From contig KB722747.1 of the NCBI GenBank assembly GCA_000349905.1, forward strand, positions 413,167 through 477,166: a DNA stretch of 64,000 nt, written 5' to 3'. Positions 23,081-35,399 of the stretch are shown piece after piece. This DNA comes from Volvariella volvacea V23. Lineage: Eukaryota > Basidiomycota > Agaricomycetes > Agaricales > Pluteaceae. The stretch's first letter is position 1, and each line of letters opens with the position of its first letter. The translations under genes were made by a program, and so were the position numbers. The notes below the pieces were generated by a model, which was not told the origin of the DNA, searched no databases, and saw only the letters and a program-made list of their open reading frames with translations.

Positions 23081-23536
23081 TTCAACCTCAGGACACTTTT
23101 GGGTTACGCAGACCACAGGGGATCAACCTTCGGAACTAGGGCAATACCTTTCATCACCTTTCTCTCTCCCTCTACTACGTATCTTCAGCACTTACTTTTG
23201 GTACTTTTAACAAGGCTTCCTCCTTTAAGAATTTGACTACAATATGTTTTGTTTTCGGTTTCTTTTCAATACTTTAGTGGTTTTAATATTTATTAGCTTG
23301 TCTTGCAGAAGTTTGATCTTCCTCTGTAGTGATATTGAATCAACCTTTTCCAGTTTGAATGCAATCTTTCCATGTTATGTGACCTCTGGCCTGATTGACG
23401 ATGACGACTCCTATACCTTTGATAGCTTCCGCCGCACACTATGCTATGTATTAACGGCCACTATCCCCACGATAGGTTATCTAATCTACACCGAGAACGA
23501 AAGATAAAATTCACAACTGTCGGCTCTACTTGAAGC
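23081..23536. other. Spacer between repeat copy A and the 3' end of RCE1
   Basis: About 450 bases, T-rich, with a frame at 23244-23507 that has hydrophobic residues but no family resemblance and no splice partners. Probably the RCE1 3' region. Confidence 0.35.
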
Positions 23537-25629
23537 CTAAAGATCTGTCCAACCGCTATTATCCGTCCAATACAGGCTTCCCTCCGTCTTTGTCCAAGGT
23601 GAAAGCAGATAAAAGAACGCTCCTAGGCCAATTAAATAAGCTGTCTTGATGGCTAGTACGCGATTGCGAACGATATCATTAGAAGTCGTTTGAGAGGTAT
23701 GAAGATGAGAGCACGATACTTACCTTTTCGTCTATGAGGGTTCATTTCCAACTCGTATCCCAATTGTGGCACGCCCATAAAGTTGCAAAAAATGTGCGCG
23801 GTTATGGGAGGCCAAATTGACCCGGTTCTCATGAAGAGGTATGAGCAATAAGCGCCGAAGAGGGTTGTATATAGCGTTTGAAAGGCTGTTGGGGAGATCC
23901 ATTGTTAGACGATGGCAATGGGAGGGAGGCCGAACGTATAAACACACCAGACCCGAGGATTGCACGTTTAGCTGCTTGTTTTGTTCTTCCAAGCCGGTTA
24001 TATGCGTCCCAAGCGTGATGCACATGCGCTGTGAAGGGAACATCCAGTACGTCCAGCGCGAACAGCAGTATGAGTCGGAACTGGACTTACCAAGACCGAA
24101 AAATAGTGGACTTCCAAATATTCTCCAGTTTCTACTGGTATTGGAGAATCCGTAAACTGCAAGGATACACGATCTGAATGTTAGTTCCTCGGTAATTGGG
24201 GCCTGACGAACCAGGAATCGAGAGAAATCAGTATAGGCCCTGACCGACGTTGGAGAAGGGTACGATAGACTTACGGCTATATAATTTCTAACGCCTTGCC
24301 AGTCATTGAGATGCATCAAAGCTCCCCTCCATGTCCACCTTGCCTGGAAGGGCAACTCATGCGAAAGGGAAGTTGCGTACAAGGGACCAAGGTAGAGTAT
24401 GGGGACAAGGAGGTGAGGTAGGAATGACCTGAGTGCATGATCAACGTTATAGATGGAGATGGGCCCTTGAATGTGACTCACGATCGAGAGAGCGAGAATG
24501 AATGAGGATATATGCCCAATCGATGCAGTGCGAGAGGTAGCGCGAGTTTGAAGTCCTAGGAGGGGGAGTTTAGACATGAGGGTCGCTGTGTATGGATATC
24601 AAAACTTACTTGAAAACTGGGCCAGAATACTCCAGCGCTGAATTCGGTACCAACTTCCACCATTGCTACAACCTCTATCACGCATAGGCACGAGAGTAAG
24701 GTCGCGATAGATACTGCTGTCACCCTAGCACGGATGACATCTGGGTCATTCCTCCATCTCTCCTCGGCTCCTCTCGCTCTTTCTACTTCAGCTGCACCCT
24801 TGTTCCTGTTGATAATTGGGGGTGGAGTCGATTGCGGTTGCGAGTCTTGTTCTGCCAATGAAGCCCTTTCTTCACTGTATCGTATTTGCGCCTCTACTTG
24901 GGTTCGTATCCGAGACTGGAAAATGTGCTTTAGGTGGTCCTTTTCTTCCGGAGGTGGTGGCCATGGCTTGTTACCCGACAGCGTAGATTGTGTAATTGCA
25001 TCCTCTCTAATCAGTGGTCGTCTTCTCAAAGATGATCCCGGCGATACCTGAACAGCCGCTTGACTGCTTGGCGGTTGATCTTCGCGTATAAATGTACCAG
25101 CAGCATTTCGGTATTTGAAGATATTCCCGCCAGTCCCGGTTTCGACCCTTCGCTCCTCGGGTGCACCATCCGTCTCAAACCCGTCCCAAAAGCTCTCGTC
25201 CTCGTCAAAGTCGCTCACACTCCCAATAGAGCTCATACTGCCGAAATCACTGAGACTTGCACTGAATGCCCTTGCACTTCCATCGCCACCGACGTTCACC
25301 CTATCCCCCAGATAAGAGCTGCCTTCAGCTACCTCGGCTGGACTCTTGAACCGAACCATGCGACGACGGGCTTCGCTTTCTTCGGGAGAGATTGGAGATG
25401 ACATGTACTCCGTATCAACAGGTGATTCCTCTTGTTTTATTTGCACGGTACCCAGTGAGGGTGATGGCGCCGGTTTGGGTGTTGAGGCTGCTAGTGGCGG
25501 GGCAGAAGGGGCAGAAGAAAATGAGAGCCTTGCATTCTTGGAGATGTAGAGAGAGCCGACATAGGCAAATGCTATTGCCAGCGAGAGAAGATGCGCCTTG
25601 GAGTCTGGTATCTGTCCTTCAGCGGACAT
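23537..25629 (-). CDS. RCE1: CAAX prenyl protease 2 (RCE1) with a large N-terminal loop insertion
   Basis: ER membrane endopeptidase that removes the last three residues of prenylated CAAX proteins such as Ras and mating pheromones. Start MSAEGQIPDSKAHLLS at 25629; stop at 23537. First helix LSLAIAFAYVGSLYISKNA matches the human YVGSLY helix. The next conserved block, RNDPDVIRARV, normally follows at once but lies at about residue 293 here. Later exons give DFKLALPLALHRLGIYPHSF, LPHLLVPILYLGPLYATSL, APITEELTFRSCIL with the catalytic EExxxR, then FFGLAHVHHAWDAYNR across an intron, FGAYCSYLFMRTGSIWPP, and ITAHIFCNFMGVPQL with the essential His and Asn. The last exon ends WTDNSGWTDL. All catalytic residues are present, so it should be active. 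The roughly 255 inserted residues are Ser/Pro/acidic and look disordered. A TATA-like tatttatat lies about 55-60 bases upstream of the ATG. Confidence 0.9.
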
Positions 25630-28610
25630 GGTCCTTCAGGAAGAGAAGAGAGATGGGGTTGAGGCCGTCCTTTTGGGAGCAGATATAAATAGCGTCCAAG
25701 AGGGCGTTTCCTTTGCCCGTTTCACTGCGCGCAGCGCTGGCTTCCTTTGAGGGACCAAGCAACCTTTATGATGCTTCAAAGGGGTCATTTGGTTGGTTTC
25801 AAGGACGGAACGAGAAAGATGGCCATGAACGATTTACCAAGTTTATGCTTTGCTTCAAGGAGCACTGCAGCGCTCAAGGGTATAAAAAGAGCTCTGGGGA
25901 TGGGTTGCACGATGCTGGCCGGCAAGAACGATGACGATGAGCTGCGTGACACAGTCACGGATAGACGTCACAGCCCTTTGTGTCACCCATCTCTTTTGTT
26001 TCTCTCCGCCATGATGAGCGGACCCTGCTCCGCCAGCACACCCTATTTCAGCTGCAGAACTCCAGACCTGCTTGATTAGCTACAGTTCTTTGTGGGGGTA
26101 GCAATTCACAAAGAGCTGAGAGCCAACATAGGCGCTGAGAAACTTTGGGACCTTGAACCATTCAAGCTGCTTGTTTTGACCAAGGGCTTTTTTCTGTCGC
26201 CCACACCCTTATCTTCTTCCATTTCGCTCACAGGATATCGGAATGTCACAGTATCCGCGATTTGGACTATCAAAGTGAGTTATCTGTTGAGCACCCACCT
26301 ATTCCGCCCGTGCGATTGTCCTGACACCTCGCCATTCATGTTACGCACTCAGGAATGACCTATTTCGTACTCCCGCATCCCTCAGAACTTTCCATAGGTA
26401 TATTTGTCCCCCAGATAGGAAAGCACAAATAGATGATACATCGTCTGTCAGGCAAGCTCAGGGGACAGGCAGGGGGAATAACCTTTTTTCAGCCACAAGA
26501 ATGATGATATCTGCATCCTCGGACGAATTTTTGCCTTTTGGAGTTTGGTCTGGACATTTTTGAGTGGTTATGTCAACGTGAATGGGTCCGATGATAGGCG
26601 AGGTAAGGTGTCTTTTTGGGCGTTCGTCTGGTCTCTGCTGAGTTCACCATCTACGTATAGGTGCCATGGTGGTCATGGAAATAGCGAATTGAATCGTATC
26701 ATTGTGCCTTTCTGCCCATGCTGCTTTTCGGGGAAATTGACCCGTCATGAGGTATGGCGCAGCCTCATAGAAGTTCTTCTAAACCCCAACAGCTTTTCTC
26801 TGGTAACAGTCAAGGTTCATGGGGAAAGTTTTTTGTCCCTTTGCGAAGAATGGAAGGCCCACTCTTTTCGGTCCTGCATTCCTGGGGACGTAACAGAGCA
26901 CGATTACGATAAACATCCACCGATCGCCAACCCTCCAGTTTCAACTTGGTGAGGGGTACCCTCCGCTAAGGTAAATTTGCCTTTCCCTGCCCGCAATCGA
27001 GCTGTGTGTGTGAACAGGCACCAAGCAATTGCTAAGTCTAATTGACTGCAACGCACTCACCGAAACGAACGATGTTAACCACTCCTGGTTATCGTCCAAG
27101 ATCCGATTACATACAAGCACCTACACCTTGCTCCTGGAAATATTAACCACGTTCTTCAAACAGGTTTGAGTTCCAATGAGATCATGATTTATGTACAAAG
27201 TACTTGCAAAGGATGTCATCGCCGGGGTTCCTTCCTTGCATAGGCACAAACATGTATAGGTCTATTCAAGATGAGCTCCAAAAAAATTCACAATACACTT
27301 TTTGCTGACAAGACCGCACCCCAGCAAATTCTGGAGCGACGATCTTTGAGACAAGTGCTGAACGATTCAGAGAATTATCTGACTCACTAGCCTCATCCAG
27401 TTAGACGATCAACGAGTGCACCGTAGAGCAGAACGCTAGAGGAGCAATCGGTCCTCTCGGTCGCCACTCATTTAACTGGTGGTCATGTAGTGTTATTTCG
27501 GCAGAACACTACTAATATACGGATCTAGCGCCCGATGCAGGGATGCATCGAGCGTCTCTGGAACAGCAGAGTAGTCTCCGACAACTTGGTAAATTAATCT
27601 CATTTTCTGCGTAATATGGCTTGCCTCCAAGGTCCGTTCCCCAAGCCATGAGCCGGTACTCGCCATCCCTCTCCGTAGCCTGTGCCCGATTCCCATCCGA
27701 CGGCCCCACGTGCACCGTCATCAGCATTTCTCAAGCCTAGAAATTCCAGAACGTCAGGGCAACGAAAAAATGGCTTATTCCTTACCTACCAGAGCTAGGC
27801 CTTTGCCAACCATCTGGATTTCTCCTGACGGATCAAAGTGAATTTGTTATTGTGTATATAGAGATGTTCAATTGCGCTGCATGCGCGGTATTACACCATC
27901 CACTATGCACAACATGATAGATATCGATCGAGGAAGAGGGCGGAAATCAAAGGGGCTTAGTGATATATGATGGGGCGTGGGTCTGATTGTGAACGACGGT
28001 CCACCTGAGAACCACGAGACTCGAAAAATTTCGTAATGTTTTGTTGTGGGGTGAGTCACAAGGCCATAGGCTTGAACATAGCAAGGTCTTCACGGCGGTA
28101 TTGAGCAAGAAGAAAAATCTTCAATGATAAACAACGACTAGTAAGCCCAAAGTTATGAAGTCATAAATCCAAACGATGGCTAGCGAACACAAGGCCATCA
28201 ACGAACTTCCCTTCAAGTTGGAGCCCAAACACTCCAACTTCCATCCTAACCGCACTTCTGAAAACGCCACCCAGGGCTTAGGTATACACCCAGAGTGCAC
28301 GGCCGTGTCCGCCTGCGCTTTCGGAGATACAGCGACTCGGACTCTTCACGTCTCTTTGCAGGTTCACGGGATAATTAATCACCAAGCCCTTTTTTGAGGA
28401 CCCTTTTGTTTTGTATTTACCCCACATTTTCTTGGTATCACTTCCCCACACTTGAACGCATGGTCCGCCATCATCTGACCCTTGTTCCCTCTTCCAACTT
28501 GTCGACTTGCCTGGTAGATCACGACCTAATTCCGAACTGCTTATCACAGCCCATACTGGAATTGTCAGGTCCACCAGTCCCACTCCAAGTGTATCGCGAT
28601 GACTGCTGTA
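25630..28610. other. Gene-poor region left of the scaffold gap
   Basis: About 3 kb with unrelated frames, the longest being 135 codons at 26545-26952 (+), which has no domain I know. Two overlapping minus-strand frames near 27490-27730 contain protein-like stretches but cannot be joined. A frame beginning MASEHKAINELPFKLEPKHS at 28176 (+) may be the first exon of a gene cut by the gap. None is called. Confidence 0.3.
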
Positions 28611-28710
28611 NNNNNNNNNNNNNNNNNNNNNNNNNNNNNNNNNNNNNNNNNNNNNNNNNNNNNNNNNNNNNNNNNNNNNNNNNNNNNNNNNNNNNNNNNN
28701 NNNNNNNNNN
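28611..28710. other. Scaffold gap (100 N)
   Basis: Exactly 100 N characters, the usual placeholder for a gap of unknown size. Distances across it are not real, and any frame spanning it is an artefact. Confidence 0.98.
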
Positions 28711-31700
28711 GAACACTTCACCTCTATCATCGATTAATTCCGTCTGTGAACCTTTGGCTTGACAACGACTCGTCTCCCCTCGTTACCAGCCCCTAACATG
28801 CCGGTTCCGCACACCCCATCCCCTCATTCAACTTGTCAAGAACGCCACTGTGGGGGATTATCAGGCTTCGCAGGATATCAAACAAGCTTTCAAGGAGCAA
28901 ACCAGGTTGACTGTTTGATGAAGATTGAGAGTTTGTTTCTCTATGCATGGAAAGTGGAGTATGTGGTTGGTTTAGTGGTAGTTTGTGGAAATTGTCGGCG
29001 TTTTGTGTGGCTCGTGTCAGCTAAGGTACAGTGGCTGAGTAACTAGCTAGCTCTATTTGACTTCTGCCAGTGGTGGGGTGTGATGTTGAAACTTGGTACC
29101 CATGACGTAGGACATTCAGAATTACCGCTTGTACAAAGATTCCAGCACCAAAAACCTGCACATTTGTGATTGTTGTGATTTTCCTGAATGCGTACAGAGT
29201 GTTCATATTGGGAGTATGGTATATTCATTTGAACATACGAGTAGTTTGATTGACACGATAACGCCCTAGTGAGCTCTTTTTTCACAATCGATAGTGATCC
29301 TGTTCGCGGATTCGGCGGTCATGGGATGAACGAAGCGGTGCAGTTGGCTAGCCATGCAGCAACACGCGTCTGTGTTCAAATCCCAGTCCATGGCTCTCAC
29401 GCAATTAATCTGTGCGACGAAGGCGGTCCATCAAGGGAAGCGTTAAAGGTATCAAGCTTCTGATCAAGCTCGAATGGTTTTGAAGTACCGCAATCCCTTC
29501 AACCTTTCGCTTTTAGATACTATACAACACGGACGAAATTTGAGGAAGGACGGCGTTTTAGTAATAGAATGGGTTTATATGCCACGGGAGAAATACTGGA
29601 TGGAAGTGCCAAGAAAGGCTGGCGAGTCTATTCGTGATTTGGTATTCTATCGTGATACATTGAGAATGGAATAGCATTCGAATGACTACTAGGATCGAAC
29701 AGGTTGAATGCAAACAGTAGATTGGACCATGTACCTTCAGGTTCCCCGTGCGCCAATCCATCAGCAAGGAGGCCTCCGCGTCTCTTAAAACCCATTAGGG
29801 CAACGCAGTCACCTTGCGGAGAGGGGCGGTGGTGCTGTACGTGTGCCGCGTTATTATTGGCAGCCGGTATGTGGGTGCTGCAACATAGTTGCGGGATTTA
29901 TTTGTCGATTGGTCTCGTTAGACATTTGATACCACGCCATCCTATTGAATTGATCTATTGGGCGGCGGCGTGATCACATGCACAAGGTCCGAGAAATATT
30001 TCAGCAATCCTGCACGCACTAGAGATGGATTGAGAGGTTGCTGGAGATTATCACGATATTTGATGGCGATAATGGGAGTCGTTGGAGTATTGACAGAAGT
30101 TAATCGAACCGAATAGCATAAATTTATAAGCTGACTTATGTGAACAATTGGTGTTGAATTCACAATGCAATGGCTTGAAGGAGGATCTTCGCGTCCAAAA
30201 ACAGTAATGAGGCAAAGCTGGGTTTATTGAGTGGCGAAAGAGTTCACCTGATACAGTACCTGCATAGATGTCGCATTCCTCATAGTGTGCGTCACAGCTC
30301 AATGCTCCCAACGGACATACATCTCCGACAGCTTGCCCAAGTACACGTGCAACATCTACTTCCAGGCCGCTCAGCAAGGACTGCGCAAACTATGGGTCAA
30401 ATTCTCGTCTCACCGGCCTGAGCAGACCAGATACAGTAAGTAGTGGATCAACTGTTGGCACCTTCCCGTAGCCCGCTGGGACCAACAAAATCACGACCCC
30501 TATCCTTCAAAGCTGCAAATTGAACCGCAGTAGACATCGCCTCGCCCTGTAATCAAAGCCATGGAGATCAATGGGTGGAGACCAACTAATAAGACCAATG
30601 AGACCGAATCCATCTATTTGGGGTACAGTGAATCACATCCTAAATAACGTTATCGCTCGAAAAGGGTTTAATACCACGCAGTGCTTCCGTCATCTACAAT
30701 GCTGTTTCCACGAAAAGAAGAGGGAAGACGGAGTCAAAGGCCGTGACGAGGATTTGTGGCTGGAGTCAACCGTGGTTACTCGAATACATGGAAGACCGGG
30801 CCCGCCAATCTAGTGGTATTGAAAGCTTACTTCGAGTGACTTTATAGACGGCCCTGTGGGTACAGGGGTAGGAGTGATTTGATGGCGATAACATCCTTTC
30901 CTTACATACAAAATCTAAAGGAGAGTTCGCGATCAGAGTGGTTGTCAATCGTGCAAAATGAAGACAGCAGTTGAGAATACTCACCATAACCGACATTAAA
31001 ATCGGGCAGTGAAGAGAACATCAATGGTGTACGTGAGATCGCCACGTATCGTACCACTTTGTCAGATTATGCCTTGATCGTGGAATCAAAGAGGAGGTAT
31101 CACCCCGATACACCTGAGATAGATGCTCCTCATCCCAACTCGACTGAATTGAACTCCGGTGAGACGGAACCAGGATGGCACGCTGGGTCCTTACTAGATT
31201 GAGGGCATGACGACATGCTTCCTCCTTCGTCTAGGGCGCGTGATTTTCATTTTCAAGAATGGAACATCATATTCTGTTACTGGAGTCGTTACCTCAACCC
31301 ATCAGAGGTTCCGAAGGGGGCTTACTGTCATTAGGAAGGAATCGATCAATGCCAAGACGTTGTATGATAAAGGTGGCGTTGAGGCGGGTGAAGAGCGGAC
31401 CTATTTATTGCCTTTATTTGTGCACTTGTCCAACAGCATGCAGAGCTAGGAGGAGCTTGTGAACGGAATATCGACCAGAAGCACGGCGGATATGTTGGAG
31501 GAAACATATGGGTATAACACATGACTATCGGACTAACAACGCCAACGAGATGGCGCCCAAGTCTACATGAGAAGCGCTTTCAATCAGTGAGTACTCGAGT
31601 TCAGTCACTACACCTACGATGCTTCGCGGGTACGATGAAGTGCTGAATCAAGCGCCAATTTGTTCCTAATCCTAAATAATGAATTTGTCAGAGTAGATGA

Positions 31701-34700
31701 CGACTATCTAGGACCGACGGCACTTACTTGTAAACACATTGATGCTTCGCTGAGTGTAAATTCGGGTCGGAAAAGTGTCGTACTTAACCCGTCAGTTTGG
31801 TCCGGCATAAAGCCCGTGATTTCAGACGAGAGCGTAAGGTGAACACAATCCCTGTGACTTTTCTCCTACGATTGGAAGGCAGGAGTTACGGCGCTTGCGT
31901 TGCTGGAAGCTATACCTATCGTCGCTATCGCAAGCAAGGGGCATGAGCCATATCGGTGGGAAAGCACTTTGACATTGTTGCTGGAGATACATGCCTTGAA
32001 CTTTCTTCGCCTCGACACTGCGGAGAGCTAAACGCTCCGTATCTCCCCACAACCCAGCCTGTTTGTATGCAAAAAAATGTTCGCCGGAAAACATGGAAGA
32101 ATAGCGAACTTTCGCCAGTCAATAGTTAAATCACTGGACGTGAGGATTTCGCTTCTTGTGGGTCAAAAATTTTTCGACATCGATATCCCCATGCATTGAA
32201 ACATTGAGACGCCCTTGCTCCCCTCTAACCCAAGCAATCCACCCGGATCTAGAATCAAGCTGACGAAAGGCACAAGAAGGGGGAGTAAAGATGAGGGATA
32301 GATATATCCTAGCAAACGGACGCCCGGACTATATGCGGAGATTAGTGATCTCCACCATACCCATCCGAAAACCAAAACTAGGTGAAGAGCAAGAAACGGT
32401 CGCAATAGCCTAGGATAGAAGTTTTTCTGTCGAGGACTAGCTTGGCTTTCATGCAAATTCCGCGCAAAAAAGGCAGCAAGTCAGAAGGTACGGGTACATT
32501 GTCCAGATGCTCGGAACCCGCTTTCGATGGAGAGAATTTGATGAATCACATTGAAGTTGGTGCACCTGCCATACCAATGGCATATCGCTAGGAAGTCGCG
32601 TTGATCCATTACCATCGACCAAGATATTCCGAAAGACAAGGACACCCCTTGAAGCTTGAATGACTGATAGACAAATTTCGTCCCTTCTGTTCCATATGCA
32701 CACGTCGCAGCCATCGTGAATATATGACATCGTACAATGAATGGCAAAATTTTACATTCATCTAATCATTGGCATACCTAATGGCGAAAATGTCGTCAGT
32801 AACGGCGCCATGGTCTATGCTCCGAGGCTATCATACCTATTATGGACGGGCATGCAAATTTTTGGGGACCAAAGGCTTTAATCGACCGCCTAGTGTTATT
32901 TCCGCCTTGGACTTCATATGGACGAGTACACGATACCCGCATTCCAATGAGCACCGTCGAACGAAAAGGAACATCCAATTTGGACCATAAGTAGCGGAGT
33001 GAAGTCGGCTTAGCCTGTGGCTGACCTGTATTTTCCTATATTTGTTCCCGGTGGCGCAGACACCCACGCACAGCCACTTGACTCTTCTATTCTACAACGC
33101 CTCACCAGTTCTGCCATCACATCACATTCACAGTGCTCGCATCTAATGGGAATGCCGGGAACAGTGCGCGATCGTATCCATTGGGTCGAGGCAAGCCTTA
33201 GAAGACTTTTGCGCAAGAAGACGCCTTTTAATATCGCAGTCACGTAAAAACGCGTTTGGTCATGTCGAGCGGAAACAAATATACACAGTACAGAGTCCGC
33301 TGTCGTTCTGATCTTCATCCCTCACGTCTTCTGATTGACAAGTGCTTCCGGTTATCAACCATCGACGTCCTCGAGGCTCAGGTGAAAGAACGTCCACCTC
33401 AAAATTTCATAAGAGTTGAATGATTCTTCCTCTTCTGGTGTTTCAGGGTGTGTGCGTGGTATGTCTTGTGAGCTCAAAGTATTTGGATTTCAGCCTTCTC
33501 CCTGACACACTCGGCCGTTGACCTCAGGGTCCACCGACTTTATACCTTATTAATTGGGATCTGATGTTGATGCCTTTTGCGTATCCCTTGATGCCAGCCA
33601 CCGACAGCGAGTGAAGTAAAATTTCTGTAATGCCCGGAATCCTGGTCCGTGGTTTTCTACCAACGATTATACCCACCACACCACCATCCTTTCATTCTTC
33701 GTAGATCCCTCCGGTAGAGAAATTAGACCCGTCACACTGCCCAATGCAGGGCCATCTCCCGGGCAAGTTTGCCTATGCTTGTGTGTGGGAGGAACTAGGT
33801 GAAGGAGAAATAATAATGCTCAAGTTCCTACCGAAATTCAATGGTAGTTCACTCGAGGTTATGACGTTTAGGGTTTTAAGAAGCGCCCGAATTGAGGGCC
33901 TGCGTTGAATTCAGAAGCGAACGCCGGACATAACCCCGAGGTAATAGAACTTTCGCATCGATACTTGCACTAGTGGAAGTTTAAGCCTGAGCCTGAGGTC
34001 GAGCCTGCGGCAAGTGGTAAGTATAGCATCCCATGCTCTGGCAGGTGTTCTTGATCATGAGGCTTTCTCACAAGCCAAGAAGAGTGAACACCTGAATGAA
34101 GTTTCTATATTCAGATGTGTATCCATTCCCAAGATATCAATTTGAAATGTCGATCCCTTCCATACGAATCGCGGCTGAAAAGGAAAATTAGGGACCCACG
34201 GAAAGCCTGTAACCTAACTTAGGTTAACTGCATTACGCGGGGCGGTCGGTTATGATGGGACGTGTGCAGGAGCGAATTTGTTCGATATGTTCGGCATTGC
34301 GTGCTCGGTTAAGTTTCTGTATCTGCTACACTATGGGACATCCTGATACCCACTGTGGCGGTGGCATTAGATGGTTTAACTTGACGTCCTTCCAGTTGAC
34401 AGGCGGCTTCTTCGGATTCTTGGACGAGTCATCTGTGATACCGGTCGAAGCAAGTCCAAACGTAATGTGAGCAGGTATTTAAGACGGCACTATCCACCCA
34501 GTTATCATACAAACTCCAGATAATGCGAGCGATGCTATGCAAATGTCCAACGAGTTGCAAGAAATGGCGTAGCATGTGTAGTGGGATGCTGTCCCCTAGG
34601 ATGGGTACTAATGAATCCAACACAGAGTACACTGGAATCCGAAGCCTCGGAAAGAAGGACACGATTTAATTCGGTGTCGCACTCCCCGAGAGCTAAACTG

Positions 34701-35399
34701 CGCGGAAGTTGAATAGAATCAAAACAAACACCGCCCGCTATCCAATTGCTTCTTCCTAGCATACCGTTGAAACCGTGCGCTAACGCCGGGAAGCACAGCA
34801 GACGACAGCGGACAGCCTGTCAGCTCTAACTCTGTGTTCCAAGTCCTGCTTGAAACAGAGAAGTGACATATCCATCCTGCCCACGACCAGCGGGACATAA
34901 GAGAACGACTATTATAGGTGGGATGCTGGTGAAGCGAAGTTATCTATCTCCTTTGGGCATCAGGAGGGAAGTGGCGAATCGACTCTTGATCCCATGTCTC
35001 ATCACGCACTCAGGCTGGCAGTATCCGACTCGGACTCTGTCGCTAAAATTAATATCGTCCTAGGGCTTTACCCCATGCAACGCGACGATTCCATCGACTG
35101 GGTGATTTCTTTCCGTAACGATCGTCCTGGGCAGTGAGTCCTGAAGATAAACAGCAAGGGAACCTTCTAGTATACATGTCATATATTACCGGCTGACAGA
35201 TAACTAGTCATTATGCTTATGGGCGGTGGGTTTACTACTACTTACCTTTCCCAGTAGAGATTTCCTTTTACGAGAGAGACCTTGCTGTACGTATCGCTGG
35301 CACTTCATTTAACTCTAAACACCACCTCCTTTCTGTTAACCTTGTGTTAAATAAGTACTAGTGCTCGTACTTCCCCAGAAGAACACCGGTGCTGTTAAC
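28711..35399. other. Gene-poor region right of the scaffold gap
   Basis: About 6.7 kb without a recognisable gene. Frames on both strands are mostly below 110 codons. The most protein-like are a minus-strand frame at 30377-30051 beginning MLSGLEVDVARVLGQAVGDV, a + frame at about 31010-31201 containing SDYALIVESKRRYHPDTPE, and a hydrophobic minus-strand frame at 32456-32163. None joins into a model. These could be exons of decayed genes. Confidence 0.3.

Noticed and set aside
23537..25629. Mating-type (pheromone/receptor) locus suggested by the CAAX protease RCE1
   Set aside because: No STE3-type receptor and no short precursor ending in a CaaX motif was found nearby. RCE1 is a general housekeeping gene.
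28278..28762. Frames crossing the N run (28278-28730 minus and 28394-28762 plus)
   Set aside because: They are open only because unknown bases cannot form stops; the gap length is a placeholder.
29319..29393. tRNA-like 75-base stretch: complementary ends tcatggg/tccatgg and a T-loop-like gttcaaatccc
   Set aside because: The acceptor-like ends pair (with two wobbles) and the length fits, but the T-stem has a mismatch, the D-arm pairs only three bases and no anticodon stem with a U33 loop can be drawn. A tRNAscan-SE score would settle it.
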